DNA of 64,000 nucleotides, from contig NZ_FNPK01000015.1 of NCBI RefSeq assembly GCF_900107285.1, positions 26,813-90,812 on the forward strand, read 5' to 3'. The DNA comes from Acinetobacter kyonggiensis. Lineage in GTDB: Bacteria > Pseudomonadota > Gammaproteobacteria > Pseudomonadales > Moraxellaceae. Position numbers and translations under genes: made by a program. Under the pieces are notes generated by a model. That model ran no database searches. It was not told the DNA's origin and saw only the letters and a program-made list of their open reading frames with translations. Of the stretch, positions 1 through 7,337 are shown piece by piece; position 1 is the stretch's first letter; every line of letters starts with the position of its first letter.

Positions 1-569
1 GCTGTGCAGCTGCCCATCACCACGGCAATTTGTGCAATACCTTGGCTTGACATCCGTGCTTGATTGTAGAAAATGCGTCCGAAATGATCACGGTCAGGAA
101 AAACCTCATCCTGCATCGGCAAGTAAGCACCACCTGAATCGACCAAATAAATGCACGGCAAATGATTCTGTTCGGCAATTTCCTGCGCACGTAAATGTTT
201 TTTAACCGTCAGCGGATAATAGGTTCCGCCTTTAACGGTGGCATCATTGGCCACAATCATGCAAGTCACGCCATTCACCTGCCCAACACCTGCAATAACA
301 CCAGCAGCAGGGACATCATCGGCATAGACTTGATAGGCAGCCAATTGTCCAATTTCTAAAAATGCAGTGCCTGTATCAATCAGATGATCGACTCGCTCAC
401 GGGGTAACAGCTTGCCGCGCGCTAAATGTTTTTCACGGGCTTTTTCACCACCACCCAAGGCAATCTGTTGTGCTTTTTGTTTTAAGTCATCGACCAGCAG
501 CTGCATGGCAGCCTGATTGATTTTAAAATCATCACTGCGGATATTAATTTTGCTTTGTAATATATTCAT
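1..569 (-). CDS. mccB: Methylcrotonoyl-CoA carboxylase beta (carboxyltransferase) subunit, partial
   Basis: Open reading frame entering from the left edge. Its ATG (complement of 567-569) is in the window and the 3' end is missing. About 189 residues are readable, starting [15 protein letters not shown]. The stretch [16 protein letters not shown], then a glycine-rich [19 protein letters not shown] and [20 protein letters not shown], are typical of biotin-dependent acyl-CoA carboxyltransferases of the methylcrotonoyl/propionyl type. With the biotin-carrying alpha subunit it would carboxylate 3-methylcrotonyl-CoA in leucine/isovalerate degradation. It starts 31 nt downstream of the isovaleryl-CoA dehydrogenase stop on the same strand, so one operon is likely. 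An AGGG Shine-Dalgarno-like sequence precedes the start. Geranyl-CoA carboxylase is the main alternative, but the isovaleryl-CoA dehydrogenase neighbour favours methylcrotonoyl-CoA. Confidence 0.9.
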   Translation of the reverse strand, partial: MNILQSKINIRSDDFKINQAAMQLLVDDLKQKAQQIALGGGEKAREKHLARGKLLPRERVDHLIDTGTAFLEIGQLAAYQVYADDVPAAGVIAGVGQVNGVTCMIVANDATVKGGTYYPLTVKKHLRAQEIAEQNHLPCIYLVDSGGAYLPMQDEVFPDRDHFGRIFYNQARMSSQGIAQIAVVMGSCT

Positions 570-600
570 TCTGAACATCCCTGTTAATGCTAAAAATGTT

Positions 601-1773
601 TTATTTAGTTTCGTTAAACAGTTCACGACCAATTAACATACGACGGATTTCAGAAGTTCCTGCACCAATCTCATACAGTTTGGCATCGCGCCATAAACGA
701 CCTGCGGCAAATTCATTGATATAACCATTGCCACCTAAGGTTTGTATGGTTTCACCCGCCATCCATGTGGCTTTTTCCGCAGCATATAAAATTGCGCTGG
801 CAGCATCTTTACGTAAGCTGCGGCTATGTTCCGCTTTGTCACATTCGGCACCTACAGCATATACAAGCGCTTTACAGGCCAACCATGTTGAATACATATC
901 GGCAATTTTGCCTTGCATCAACTGGAATTCACCCAAAGCCTGACCGAATTGTTTACGGTCATGAATGTAGGGAATCACTGTATCTAAACAGGCATCCATA
1001 ATGCCCAGTGGCCCTGCACTTAAAACAGCACGTTCATAGTCCAGACCGCTCATTAAAACTTTGGTGCCGTTACCCACGCCACCCAATATATTTTCTTTAG
1101 GCACCGCAACATTATCGAAAAATAGCGGATAAGTATTTGAACCGCGCATGCCCAATTTATCCAGATGTGTACCATGACTAAAACCTGGCATATCTTTTTC
1201 CACCAGAAAAGCAGTCATGCCTTTTGCGCCAGCTTTCAGATCTGTTTTGGCATACACCACCAAGACATCAGCATCACCACCGTTGGTAATCCACATTTTT
1301 GAGCCATTCAGCACATAATGGTCGCCATGATCTTCAGCTTTTAATTTCATGCTCACCACGTCTGAACCAGCATTCGGTTCCGACATGGCAAGTGCACCGA
1401 CAAAATCACCTGAAACCAGTTTAGGCAGATAGCGTTTTTTTTGTTCCTCTGAACCATTACGCTTAATCTGATTAATACATAAGTTAGAATGTGCGCCGTA
1501 TGACAAGCCAATAGAGGCAGATGCACGGGAAATTTCCTGCATTGCCAGAATATGGGCTAAATAACCAAGGTTAGTACCACCGTATTCCTCATCAACCGTT
1601 AGACCCAACAAACCCATATCACCAAATTTTTTCCATAGGTAAGCAGGGAATTTATTGTCTCGGTCAACTTGCTGAGCAATGGGTGCAATTTCCTTTGCAC
1701 AAAATGCAGCGATTGAATCACGAAGGGCAAGTAAGGTTTCATCCAAACCGAAATTTAAACTTTGCAGATTCAT
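601..1773 (-). CDS. liuA: Isovaleryl-CoA dehydrogenase
   Basis: FAD-dependent acyl-CoA dehydrogenase that oxidises isovaleryl-CoA to 3-methylcrotonyl-CoA, the step before methylcrotonoyl-CoA carboxylase. The protein has the usual N-terminal helical, middle beta ([11 protein letters not shown], then MWITNGG) and C-terminal helical domains. The catalytic glutamate sits at about residue 247 in [14 protein letters not shown]; this location is characteristic of isovaleryl-CoA dehydrogenases. GGNGYINEF and [16 protein letters not shown] close the protein. The frame is open up to an ATG at 1818, with further ATGs at 1785 and 1773. I chose 1773 (390 residues) because it gives the usual family length and starts at MNLQSLNFG; no candidate has a strong ribosome-binding site. 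It is first in a minus-strand operon with mccB and divergent from the TetR gene. Confidence 0.93.
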   Translation of the reverse strand: MNLQSLNFGLDETLLALRDSIAAFCAKEIAPIAQQVDRDNKFPAYLWKKFGDMGLLGLTVDEEYGGTNLGYLAHILAMQEISRASASIGLSYGAHSNLCINQIKRNGSEEQKKRYLPKLVSGDFVGALAMSEPNAGSDVVSMKLKAEDHGDHYVLNGSKMWITNGGDADVLVVYAKTDLKAGAKGMTAFLVEKDMPGFSHGTHLDKLGMRGSNTYPLFFDNVAVPKENILGGVGNGTKVLMSGLDYERAVLSAGPLGIMDACLDTVIPYIHDRKQFGQALGEFQLMQGKIADMYSTWLACKALVYAVGAECDKAEHSRSLRKDAASAILYAAEKATWMAGETIQTLGGNGYINEFAAGRLWRDAKLYEIGAGTSEIRRMLIGRELFNETK

Positions 1774-1920
1774 TTCTTCATTCATCCTGATGGTTATATT
1801 TGTTGTTCCAAAAAGCATTTTTATTGTGCTTGATTTTTACCATACAACGATTTTACAAAAAAGTGAATCAAAATTCACAAAATGATTTACAATTCATTTT
1901 ATCTGGTTGAGAATACGATT

Positions 1921-2547
1921 ATGAGTTATAAAAGATCATCATTGATGCAGGAGCGTATGGAACAAAATCGTCAGACGATTTTGCAATCCGCACGTGAACT
2001 GATTGCTCAAGGTGGATTTAAAGATGCACAAATACAGGCGATTGCTGAACGTGCAGGCGTATCGAGTGGTCTGGTTTATCGTTATTTCGATAACAAGAGT
2101 CAGGTGTTAATTGAAATTTTAGCAGAGGCCATCCAGCATGAAATTCAGATTCTGAATGCCATTGCTGCCAGTGAACTTTCAGCAAAGCAGAAATTACACA
2201 AGGCAGTGACCACTTTTGTTAAACGTGCTCTAAACAGTCCACAACTGTCGTATTCGTTGATGTTTGAACCTGTCGATCCTTTGATAGAACATGAGCGTTT
2301 TCGCAGTAAACAACTGATTAAACAAAGTATTAACCAAATTCTTGCCGAAGGGAAAATCAATGGTGAATTTGGCTTTGAAGATTTAAACACCGCAGCGCTG
2401 TGCGTGGTGGGTGCAATGACTTTCGTGGTCATTGAACCGTTAAATCCATCAAAAAATGTCATGTTTGATCAGACTTATAAAGATTACTTTGTCAAACAAA
2501 TTGCCGATTTTTGTGTCAGTGGAGTATGCATAGCAGAGGAGGAATAA
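1921..2547 (+). CDS. TetR/AcrR-family transcriptional regulator
   Basis: A 208-residue TetR-type repressor. The N-terminal helix-turn-helix reads ARELIAQGGFKDAQIQAIA then ERAGVSSGLVYRYFDNK, a textbook TetR recognition segment; the C-terminal two thirds is the ligand/dimer domain. The frame is open from 1882, but the ATG at 1921 with GAGAA upstream gives a normal N-terminus (MSYKRSSLMQERMEQ), so I start there. It lies between the divergent isovaleryl-CoA dehydrogenase operon and a codirectional acyl-CoA synthetase, which suggests it senses an acyl-CoA or branched-chain acid and controls both. The ligand is inference. No clear palindromic operator was picked out in the 147-bp divergent gap. Confidence 0.88.
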   Translation: MSYKRSSLMQERMEQNRQTILQSARELIAQGGFKDAQIQAIAERAGVSSGLVYRYFDNKSQVLIEILAEAIQHEIQILNAIAASELSAKQKLHKAVTTFVKRALNSPQLSYSLMFEPVDPLIEHERFRSKQLIKQSINQILAEGKINGEFGFEDLNTAALCVVGAMTFVVIEPLNPSKNVMFDQTYKDYFVKQIADFCVSGVCIAEEE

Positions 2548-2668
2548 GCGGTTAAACACAAAAGCTAAGCACAAGAATAATGCTGTTTGAGAAAGTCGTC
2601 CTGAGTTAAAACAATGAACAATTAAAGTGAAAGAATCATAATTACAAAGAATCAAGGAGAGTGATTCA

Positions 2669-4360
2669 ATGACACAAGTACGGTTAAGTTATGCCTATGG
2701 AACAAGCAGTCAACCCTTACTTGGGATGACGATTGGTGAAAAGTTTGACCAAGCCTGTCAGCAATATGCGAATCAGGATGCTGTCATCAGCGTGCATCAA
2801 AATGTACGTTTAAGCTATAAGCAGTTACAGGCTCAAGTCAATGCTTTTGCCTGTAGTCTGCTTAAATTAGGCTTGGAAAAGGGCGATAGAATTGCGATTT
2901 GGTCACCCAATTGCGTGGAATGGACCATTACCCAATTTGCAGCATTTAAAGCCGGTATTATTTTAGTCAATTTGAATCCTGCATATAAAAGCAGTGAGCT
3001 TGAATATGTACTCAATAAAGTGTCCTGTAAGGCATTGGTGATTGCATCACAATTTAAAAGCAGTAATTATCAGGAAATTTTAACCAAAATTGCCCCTGAA
3101 ATTACGCAATCGACCAGCAAACTGTTATCGGCTAAACGACTACCACATTTGCAACATATCATTAAAATTGATGAAGATGCGCATGCTGGCATTCATCGTT
3201 TTGCTGATTTATTGCCTGAACCCACACCCGTACAGCTCGACCAGTTACAGGCAATTGCCGCAGATCTTCAGTTTGATGAAACCATTAATATTCAATTCAC
3301 GTCTGGCACCACGGGCAATCCCAAAGGCACCATGCTGACCCACAATAATATTTTAAATAATGGATATTTTGTCGGTGAAGCCATTCACTTAACGCCACAA
3401 GACCGAGTCTGTATCTCTGTGCCTTTATTCCACTGTTTTGGCATGGTGATGGGCAATTTAGCCTGCATTACGCATGGTTCTGCCATGATTTATCCATCGG
3501 CTGTGTTTAATCCACTTGATACACTTAAAGCGATTCAGCAAGAAAAATGTACCGCGGCTTATGGTGTTCCGACCATGTTTATTGCACTGCTGGAACATGA
3601 ACAATTCGATGAGTTTGATCTGTCTAGCTTGCGTACAGGCATTATGGCAGGCAGTCCGTGTCCACGTGAAATTATGCAGCGTGTAATTGAACGCATGCAT
3701 ATGTCCGAAATCACCATTTGTTATGGTATGACTGAAACTGCACCTGTAAGTGCGCAAAGTTCAACTTCAGACTCTGTGGAACGTCGTGTCGGCACAGTCG
3801 GGCGCGTCCATCCACACCTTGAAATCAAAATTGTTGATGAAAATGGTAAAGTTGTGCCACGTGGCAAACTGGGTGAACTGTGTGTACGCGGTTATTCCGT
3901 CATGCTGGGCTATTGGGAAGATAATGATAAAACTGGAGAAGTCATTGACGTCGCCAAGTGGATGCATACGGGTGATATTGCCGAAATGGATGATGAAGGC
4001 TTTGTGAAAATCAAAGGTCGCATTAAAGATGTGGTGATTCGTGGCGGTGAAAACTTGTTCCCTAAAGAAATTGAAGATTTTCTTTATACCCATCCAGATA
4101 TTTCTGATGTGCAAGTGATTGGCTTACCTGATGCACGTTATGGTGAAGAACTTTGTGCATGTATTATTTTGCACGATCATCACCAAGCCAATGAAGAAGA
4201 AATCCGTAGATATTGCGCAGAGCATATTTCTCATAATAAAGTGCCACGTTATGTCCGTTTCTTTACTGAGTTTCCAATGACGGCTTCTGGCAAGGCACAA
4301 AAATTCAAATTGCAGGAATTTATGCGTCAAGAGCTTAACCTGATTGAAGATATTGCCTGA
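2669..4360 (+). CDS. AMP-binding acyl-CoA synthetase
   Basis: A 563-residue acyl-adenylate-forming enzyme that activates a carboxylic acid with ATP and CoA. The P-loop signature FTSGTTGNPKGTM is at about residues 210-222, followed by ICYGMTETAPVSAQ, then MHTGDIAEMDDEGFVKIKGR (A8 hinge) and the C-terminal lysine motif TASGKAQKFKL. The length matches the FadD/AMP-binding family. A good Shine-Dalgarno (AAGGAGAG) precedes the ATG. The preceding TetR gene and the opposing isovalerate genes suggest a short or branched-chain acid as substrate, but the specificity pocket cannot be read by eye; a medium/long-chain fatty acid is also possible. Confidence 0.9.
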   Translation: MTQVRLSYAYGTSSQPLLGMTIGEKFDQACQQYANQDAVISVHQNVRLSYKQLQAQVNAFACSLLKLGLEKGDRIAIWSPNCVEWTITQFAAFKAGIILVNLNPAYKSSELEYVLNKVSCKALVIASQFKSSNYQEILTKIAPEITQSTSKLLSAKRLPHLQHIIKIDEDAHAGIHRFADLLPEPTPVQLDQLQAIAADLQFDETINIQFTSGTTGNPKGTMLTHNNILNNGYFVGEAIHLTPQDRVCISVPLFHCFGMVMGNLACITHGSAMIYPSAVFNPLDTLKAIQQEKCTAAYGVPTMFIALLEHEQFDEFDLSSLRTGIMAGSPCPREIMQRVIERMHMSEITICYGMTETAPVSAQSSTSDSVERRVGTVGRVHPHLEIKIVDENGKVVPRGKLGELCVRGYSVMLGYWEDNDKTGEVIDVAKWMHTGDIAEMDDEGFVKIKGRIKDVVIRGGENLFPKEIEDFLYTHPDISDVQVIGLPDARYGEELCACIILHDHHQANEEEIRRYCAEHISHNKVPRYVRFFTEFPMTASGKAQKFKLQEFMRQELNLIEDIA

Positions 4361-4396
4361 TATTTATTATCAGGTATTGATTATCAGGTTCTGTAT

Positions 4397-4434
4397 TTCT
4401 CCTTTTATTTCAGTGTATAGAAATAAAAGGAGAA
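4397..4434 (+). terminator. Hairpin after acyl-CoA synthetase, probable terminator
   Basis: A perfect 15-bp inverted repeat, TTCTCCTTTTATTTC at 4397-4411 and its complement at 4420-4434, with an 8-nt loop. It lies 37 nt after the synthetase stop. No clean T-run follows (GCAAGATTTT), so it could be a weak terminator or an RNA 3'-end stabiliser. Confidence 0.5.
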
Positions 4435-4560
4435 GCAAGATTTTAATGCTTAATTTCAATCTTTATTTTTAATGATCTTTATGCCACATCTAAATGATGA
4501 TATGAAAAATAAATAAATTCAATGTTATAAAGTAAAAGCCAACAGCTAAATAGGGAATAT

Positions 4561-5364
4561 ATGTCAGCTTATTATTCATTATTAAACAGTGAACAACATG
4601 CCGATGGTAGTGTCACGGCTTATTATCGCTCCAATATTCATGCACAGGGTGCATGGAATCCACATGAACAACATATGGCACCTGCAACGGGTATTATTTG
4701 TGCTGAGTTGGAGCAATTTCAGTTGCGCAATGACATGCGTATTGGTCGAATCAGTTTGGATATTTTTGGTTTAATTGCATTTGGTGAATTCAGTATTACT
4801 ACGCGAATGATTCGAGCAGGGAAAACCATTGAACTCATTGAATCTGAAATGCAAGCCAATGGTAAGACCTGTATTGTGGCACGAGCATGGAAAATGATGA
4901 CACAGGATACAAAAGCCATTGAAGGTTTAGAAGACCAAAGGGTGGAGCATCCAGAAAATTTGGCAATTTGGGAAGGGATGAAACACTGGCCGGGTGGATT
5001 TATTCAAAGTATTGAAACTCGTGCAAATACAGAGCATCGGGCAGGTAAAGGCGTTGTTTGGCTTACTACGCCTTTGGCTATGATTGAAAAGCGACAGAGC
5101 ACTGATTTTGTCGCTTTAATGGGCTTGGTCGATACCGCCAATGGTATTGTTCCAAGACAAAAACCGACAGATGGCTGGGCATTTCCAAATCTAGATTTAC
5201 AGATCCATTTACACCGTTTACCCCAAGGCAAGTGGTTGGGTATCGACGCGATCCAGCAATTTGGTACAGATGGTATTGGAATGACCAGTTCAATTTTGCA
5301 TGATGTGCATGGCCCTTTTGGTCGCAGTGAGCAAATTTTAACATTAAGAAAGTTAGCGATTTAG
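4561..5364 (+). CDS. Thioesterase-family protein (acyl-CoA thioesterase-like, double hotdog)
   Basis: A 267-residue cytoplasmic protein. I read it as a tandem hotdog-fold thioesterase-like protein: the first half runs through GRISLDIFGLIAFGEFSITTRMIRAGKTIELIES (split here as SLDIFGLIAFGEF and TRMIRAGKTIELIE), the usual pattern for acyl-CoA thioesterase domains that include an N-terminal R(I/M)xxD region. The second half ends PNLDLQIHLHRLPQGKWLGID and GMTSSILHDVHGPFGRSEQ, resembling the C-terminal domain of TesB-like proteins. The ATG at 4561 follows AGGGAATAT. It stands alone between two hairpins. Proximity to the acyl-CoA synthetase suggests acyl-CoA turnover; the substrate is unknown. Confidence 0.75.
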   Translation: MSAYYSLLNSEQHADGSVTAYYRSNIHAQGAWNPHEQHMAPATGIICAELEQFQLRNDMRIGRISLDIFGLIAFGEFSITTRMIRAGKTIELIESEMQANGKTCIVARAWKMMTQDTKAIEGLEDQRVEHPENLAIWEGMKHWPGGFIQSIETRANTEHRAGKGVVWLTTPLAMIEKRQSTDFVALMGLVDTANGIVPRQKPTDGWAFPNLDLQIHLHRLPQGKWLGIDAIQQFGTDGIGMTSSILHDVHGPFGRSEQILTLRKLAI

Positions 5365-5389
5365 CGTATTGAACAATGCTGAAATAAAA

Positions 5390-5441
5390 ATAGCGAGTGA
5401 GGTAAAATTTAAAATACCAAAAGAAATCGACCACTCGCTAT
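5390..5441. terminator. Bidirectional hairpin between convergent genes
   Basis: ATAGCGAGTG at 5390-5399 pairs perfectly with CACTCGCTAT at 5432-5441, with a nested GGTA/TACC pairing inside. AAAAA precedes it and AAAA follows shortly after, so it can end transcription from both the thioesterase gene and the opposing lipoprotein gene. Confidence 0.6.
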
Positions 5442-5476
5442 CGCTTAAAATATGGGTATTAGGCAATGAATAACTG

Positions 5477-6655
5477 TTAATTCAGCTCTTTGATCACCAC
5501 ATCTTTATGATAAACCACTATAGCTTGTCCTTCTATTGGACGGTTTAGCTCACCTTCTCTCCAGCTTGATCTATAAATCCCCATTTGGAAATAGGGTGGC
5601 CAAGCTTGATGATAATTGTTTTCTCCAGAAATTCTTGCCACTTCCTTGTCATTATGTTTCACCACAATTAACCCTGGAATCACTTGCTGATGAGCATCTA
5701 GCTGAGACCATTGAATATCAAAATTCCAATTATGCCATTGATCATAATTTACAGGTACGTCTAGAACATAACGCTTTAAGACCGTTTCGGGTACAGCTAA
5801 GGGAGAAGATAAAGGCTTTAATTGATATACATGTAGCTGCCATTCAGGTTTTTTCCCAAACAGGACTAACGCAATAGGTGGATTCAAATTTTTATTGTTC
5901 AGGCTGTAACCATGCCATTGGGTTAAAATAGTTCCATAATCAAAGCGTGGCCATGTAGAAGGAATATAATGGGAAACTGAATAATTATAATGTCCCCATT
6001 CAAACTGCTTTCTCTGAATTTCTGCTCTGTAAGATTGACCATCATCAGGAACTGTAAATTTTGCAACATTTTGCCCACTGCCCGCAGGGTCTTTAACAAT
6101 TTCTGCTGAACTACTATTTTCCATCTGAAGTCCAATTGAACTCCATGTGTAGTCATTTGCATTGATATTTGCTTTATCAACAAGGATGCTTCCTGTCCAA
6201 AACCCATCACGAAATACTACTTTGCCCGATTCATTTTGAAGTGGTGTAATCGGTTTTTCCACAACCTGTATCGACACTACACTACTTTGACTCTCTAATT
6301 CGCCATCATTAACGCTTAAACTAAGTTCATAACGACCCATCGTGTCAGGTGTAAATTCCAATGTTTGGTTATTGGTTGATCCTATAAAAGGATTGCTGTT
6401 TTCAGGCTTAGATTTGACAGACCATTTATACTGAAGCGTTTGAGCGTGATCATCCGTACTTTGCGAACCATCTAGCACAATTGAAGATCCGACTACGATA
6501 GATGCAAAGTTATGCTGTGATTGAATGATTGCAACAGGAGCGCTATTTTGTGATTCTTTAGCAGGTATTTCTATTGAAGCTTCTTCGCTTCCACTGCCAC
6601 ATGCAGTCACTCCTAAAAGCATAGAGCATATTAAATAAGGTTTAAGTTTTTTCAT
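5477..6655 (-). CDS. Lipoprotein with PKD-like domain and heparin-lyase-like domain
   Basis: A 392-residue predicted lipoprotein. The signal MKKLKPYLICSMLLGVTAC has a clear lipobox ending at Cys19. Residues about 40-135 form a PKD/cadherin-like beta domain (VVGSSIVLDGSQSTDD, then LQYKWSV and GRYELSLSVNDGELES). Residues about 145-392 (VVFRDGFWTGSILVD, GHYNYSVSHYIPSTWP, TQWHGYSL, QMGIYRS) resemble the polysaccharide-lyase/heparin lyase I family with a jelly-roll fold. It may bind or cleave an acidic polysaccharide at the cell surface. The fold assignment is by eye and activity is unproven. The gene is monocistronic, convergent with the thioesterase gene and divergent from the ycaO leader region. 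Confidence 0.72.
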   Translation of the reverse strand: MKKLKPYLICSMLLGVTACGSGSEEASIEIPAKESQNSAPVAIIQSQHNFASIVVGSSIVLDGSQSTDDHAQTLQYKWSVKSKPENSNPFIGSTNNQTLEFTPDTMGRYELSLSVNDGELESQSSVVSIQVVEKPITPLQNESGKVVFRDGFWTGSILVDKANINANDYTWSSIGLQMENSSSAEIVKDPAGSGQNVAKFTVPDDGQSYRAEIQRKQFEWGHYNYSVSHYIPSTWPRFDYGTILTQWHGYSLNNKNLNPPIALVLFGKKPEWQLHVYQLKPLSSPLAVPETVLKRYVLDVPVNYDQWHNWNFDIQWSQLDAHQQVIPGLIVVKHNDKEVARISGENNYHQAWPPYFQMGIYRSSWREGELNRPIEGQAIVVYHKDVVIKELN

Positions 6656-7146
6656 TCAAATCCATTCTCATTATATTCGGTACTCGCTTGACTCGAGGTT
6701 TAATCCATAATCTTGTTCCAATATCTAAAATTGGAGCGGGATAACAAATCAAATTTTTGGAATACCAAAATTCCTAAAATTATGCGTCCTATTATACTAA
6801 GCGCGTCAATAAATGATCTTTTTGTTTTTAACCAATGGATCAAAATATTTGTGATTCAAGCACTTATTATTGTTGAATTTATCCAACAAGATCACACGAT
6901 CTAATACACTTAAATTTTGTAAAATTAAATGATGGTTATGAATATATGAAAAGTACATAGCAAGAAAAATGCATTGACGGTGATTTGGTCAGCCTGCTTG
7001 AGTATTAGATCACCTATTTTAAATGCAGTATTGCTTGTACCTGACTGCAATGCATGATTTTTGCAGAGTAAGTCGGGGAAAATTTGAGTCTAAGTTGTTA
7101 TTATTTTAAATAAATTTCATAAATAAGCTGGAAAGACAGACAAAAG

Positions 7147-7175
7147 TTATCAACTCCACAAAATAACTCTATAAT
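7147..7175 (+). promoter_or_regulatory. Probable sigma-70 promoter for ycaO
   Basis: TTATCA (7147-7152) and a perfect TATAAT (7170-7175) are separated by 17 nt. Transcription would start near 7182, giving a 5' leader of about 155 nt before the ycaO ATG at 7338. Confidence 0.55.
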
Positions 7176-7188
7176 AGCGCCCATCATT

Positions 7189-7246
7189 ACTAGAGTCAGT
7201 CGCTAAGTGTGGTCACTGAACGCATTGCTCTAGTCACTCTTTTTTT
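7189..7246 (+). ncRNA. Terminator-like structured leader element (attenuator or small RNA)
   Basis: ACTAGAG (7189-7195) pairs with CTCTAGT (7228-7234), and inside it TCAGT (7196-7200) pairs with ACTGA (7215-7219). A run TCTTTTTTT follows at 7238-7246. Starting about 7 nt after the predicted transcription start, this could release a short RNA of about 60 nt or attenuate ycaO. It is a structural reading only. Confidence 0.4.
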
Positions 7247-7295
7247 AAGTCAATTTCTTATCCGTGATTCGGCTTATATCTCAATATTTGGAATT

Positions 7296-7319
7296 TTATG
7301 TGTCCGTACTGACACATAA
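7296..7319 (+). promoter_or_regulatory. Perfect inverted repeat just upstream of the ycaO ribosome-binding site
   Basis: TTATGTGTC (7296-7304) and GACACATAA (7311-7319) form a 9-bp perfect repeat around a 6-nt centre, ending 18 nt before the ATG. It may be an RNA hairpin affecting translation or an operator for a dimeric repressor. Confidence 0.45.
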
Positions 7320-7337
7320 GAATAGTTAGGTGCCAGC

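Larger units (their letters stand above)
6656..7337. other. Long non-coding interval upstream of ycaO
   Basis: This 682-base gap separates the lipoprotein start from the OsmC-YcaO start. Its left half is AT-rich and I see no convincing gene; a 63-codon frame at 6713-6904 has no ribosome-binding site and low-complexity composition. The right half holds a sigma-70-like promoter near 7147-7175 and two inverted repeats (7189-7234 and 7296-7319), listed separately, which would lie in the 5' leader of ycaO. Confidence 0.6.

Noticed and set aside
6713..6904. 63-codon frame upstream of ycaO
   Set aside because: No ribosome-binding site, AT-driven composition and no resemblance to any family; treated as non-coding.
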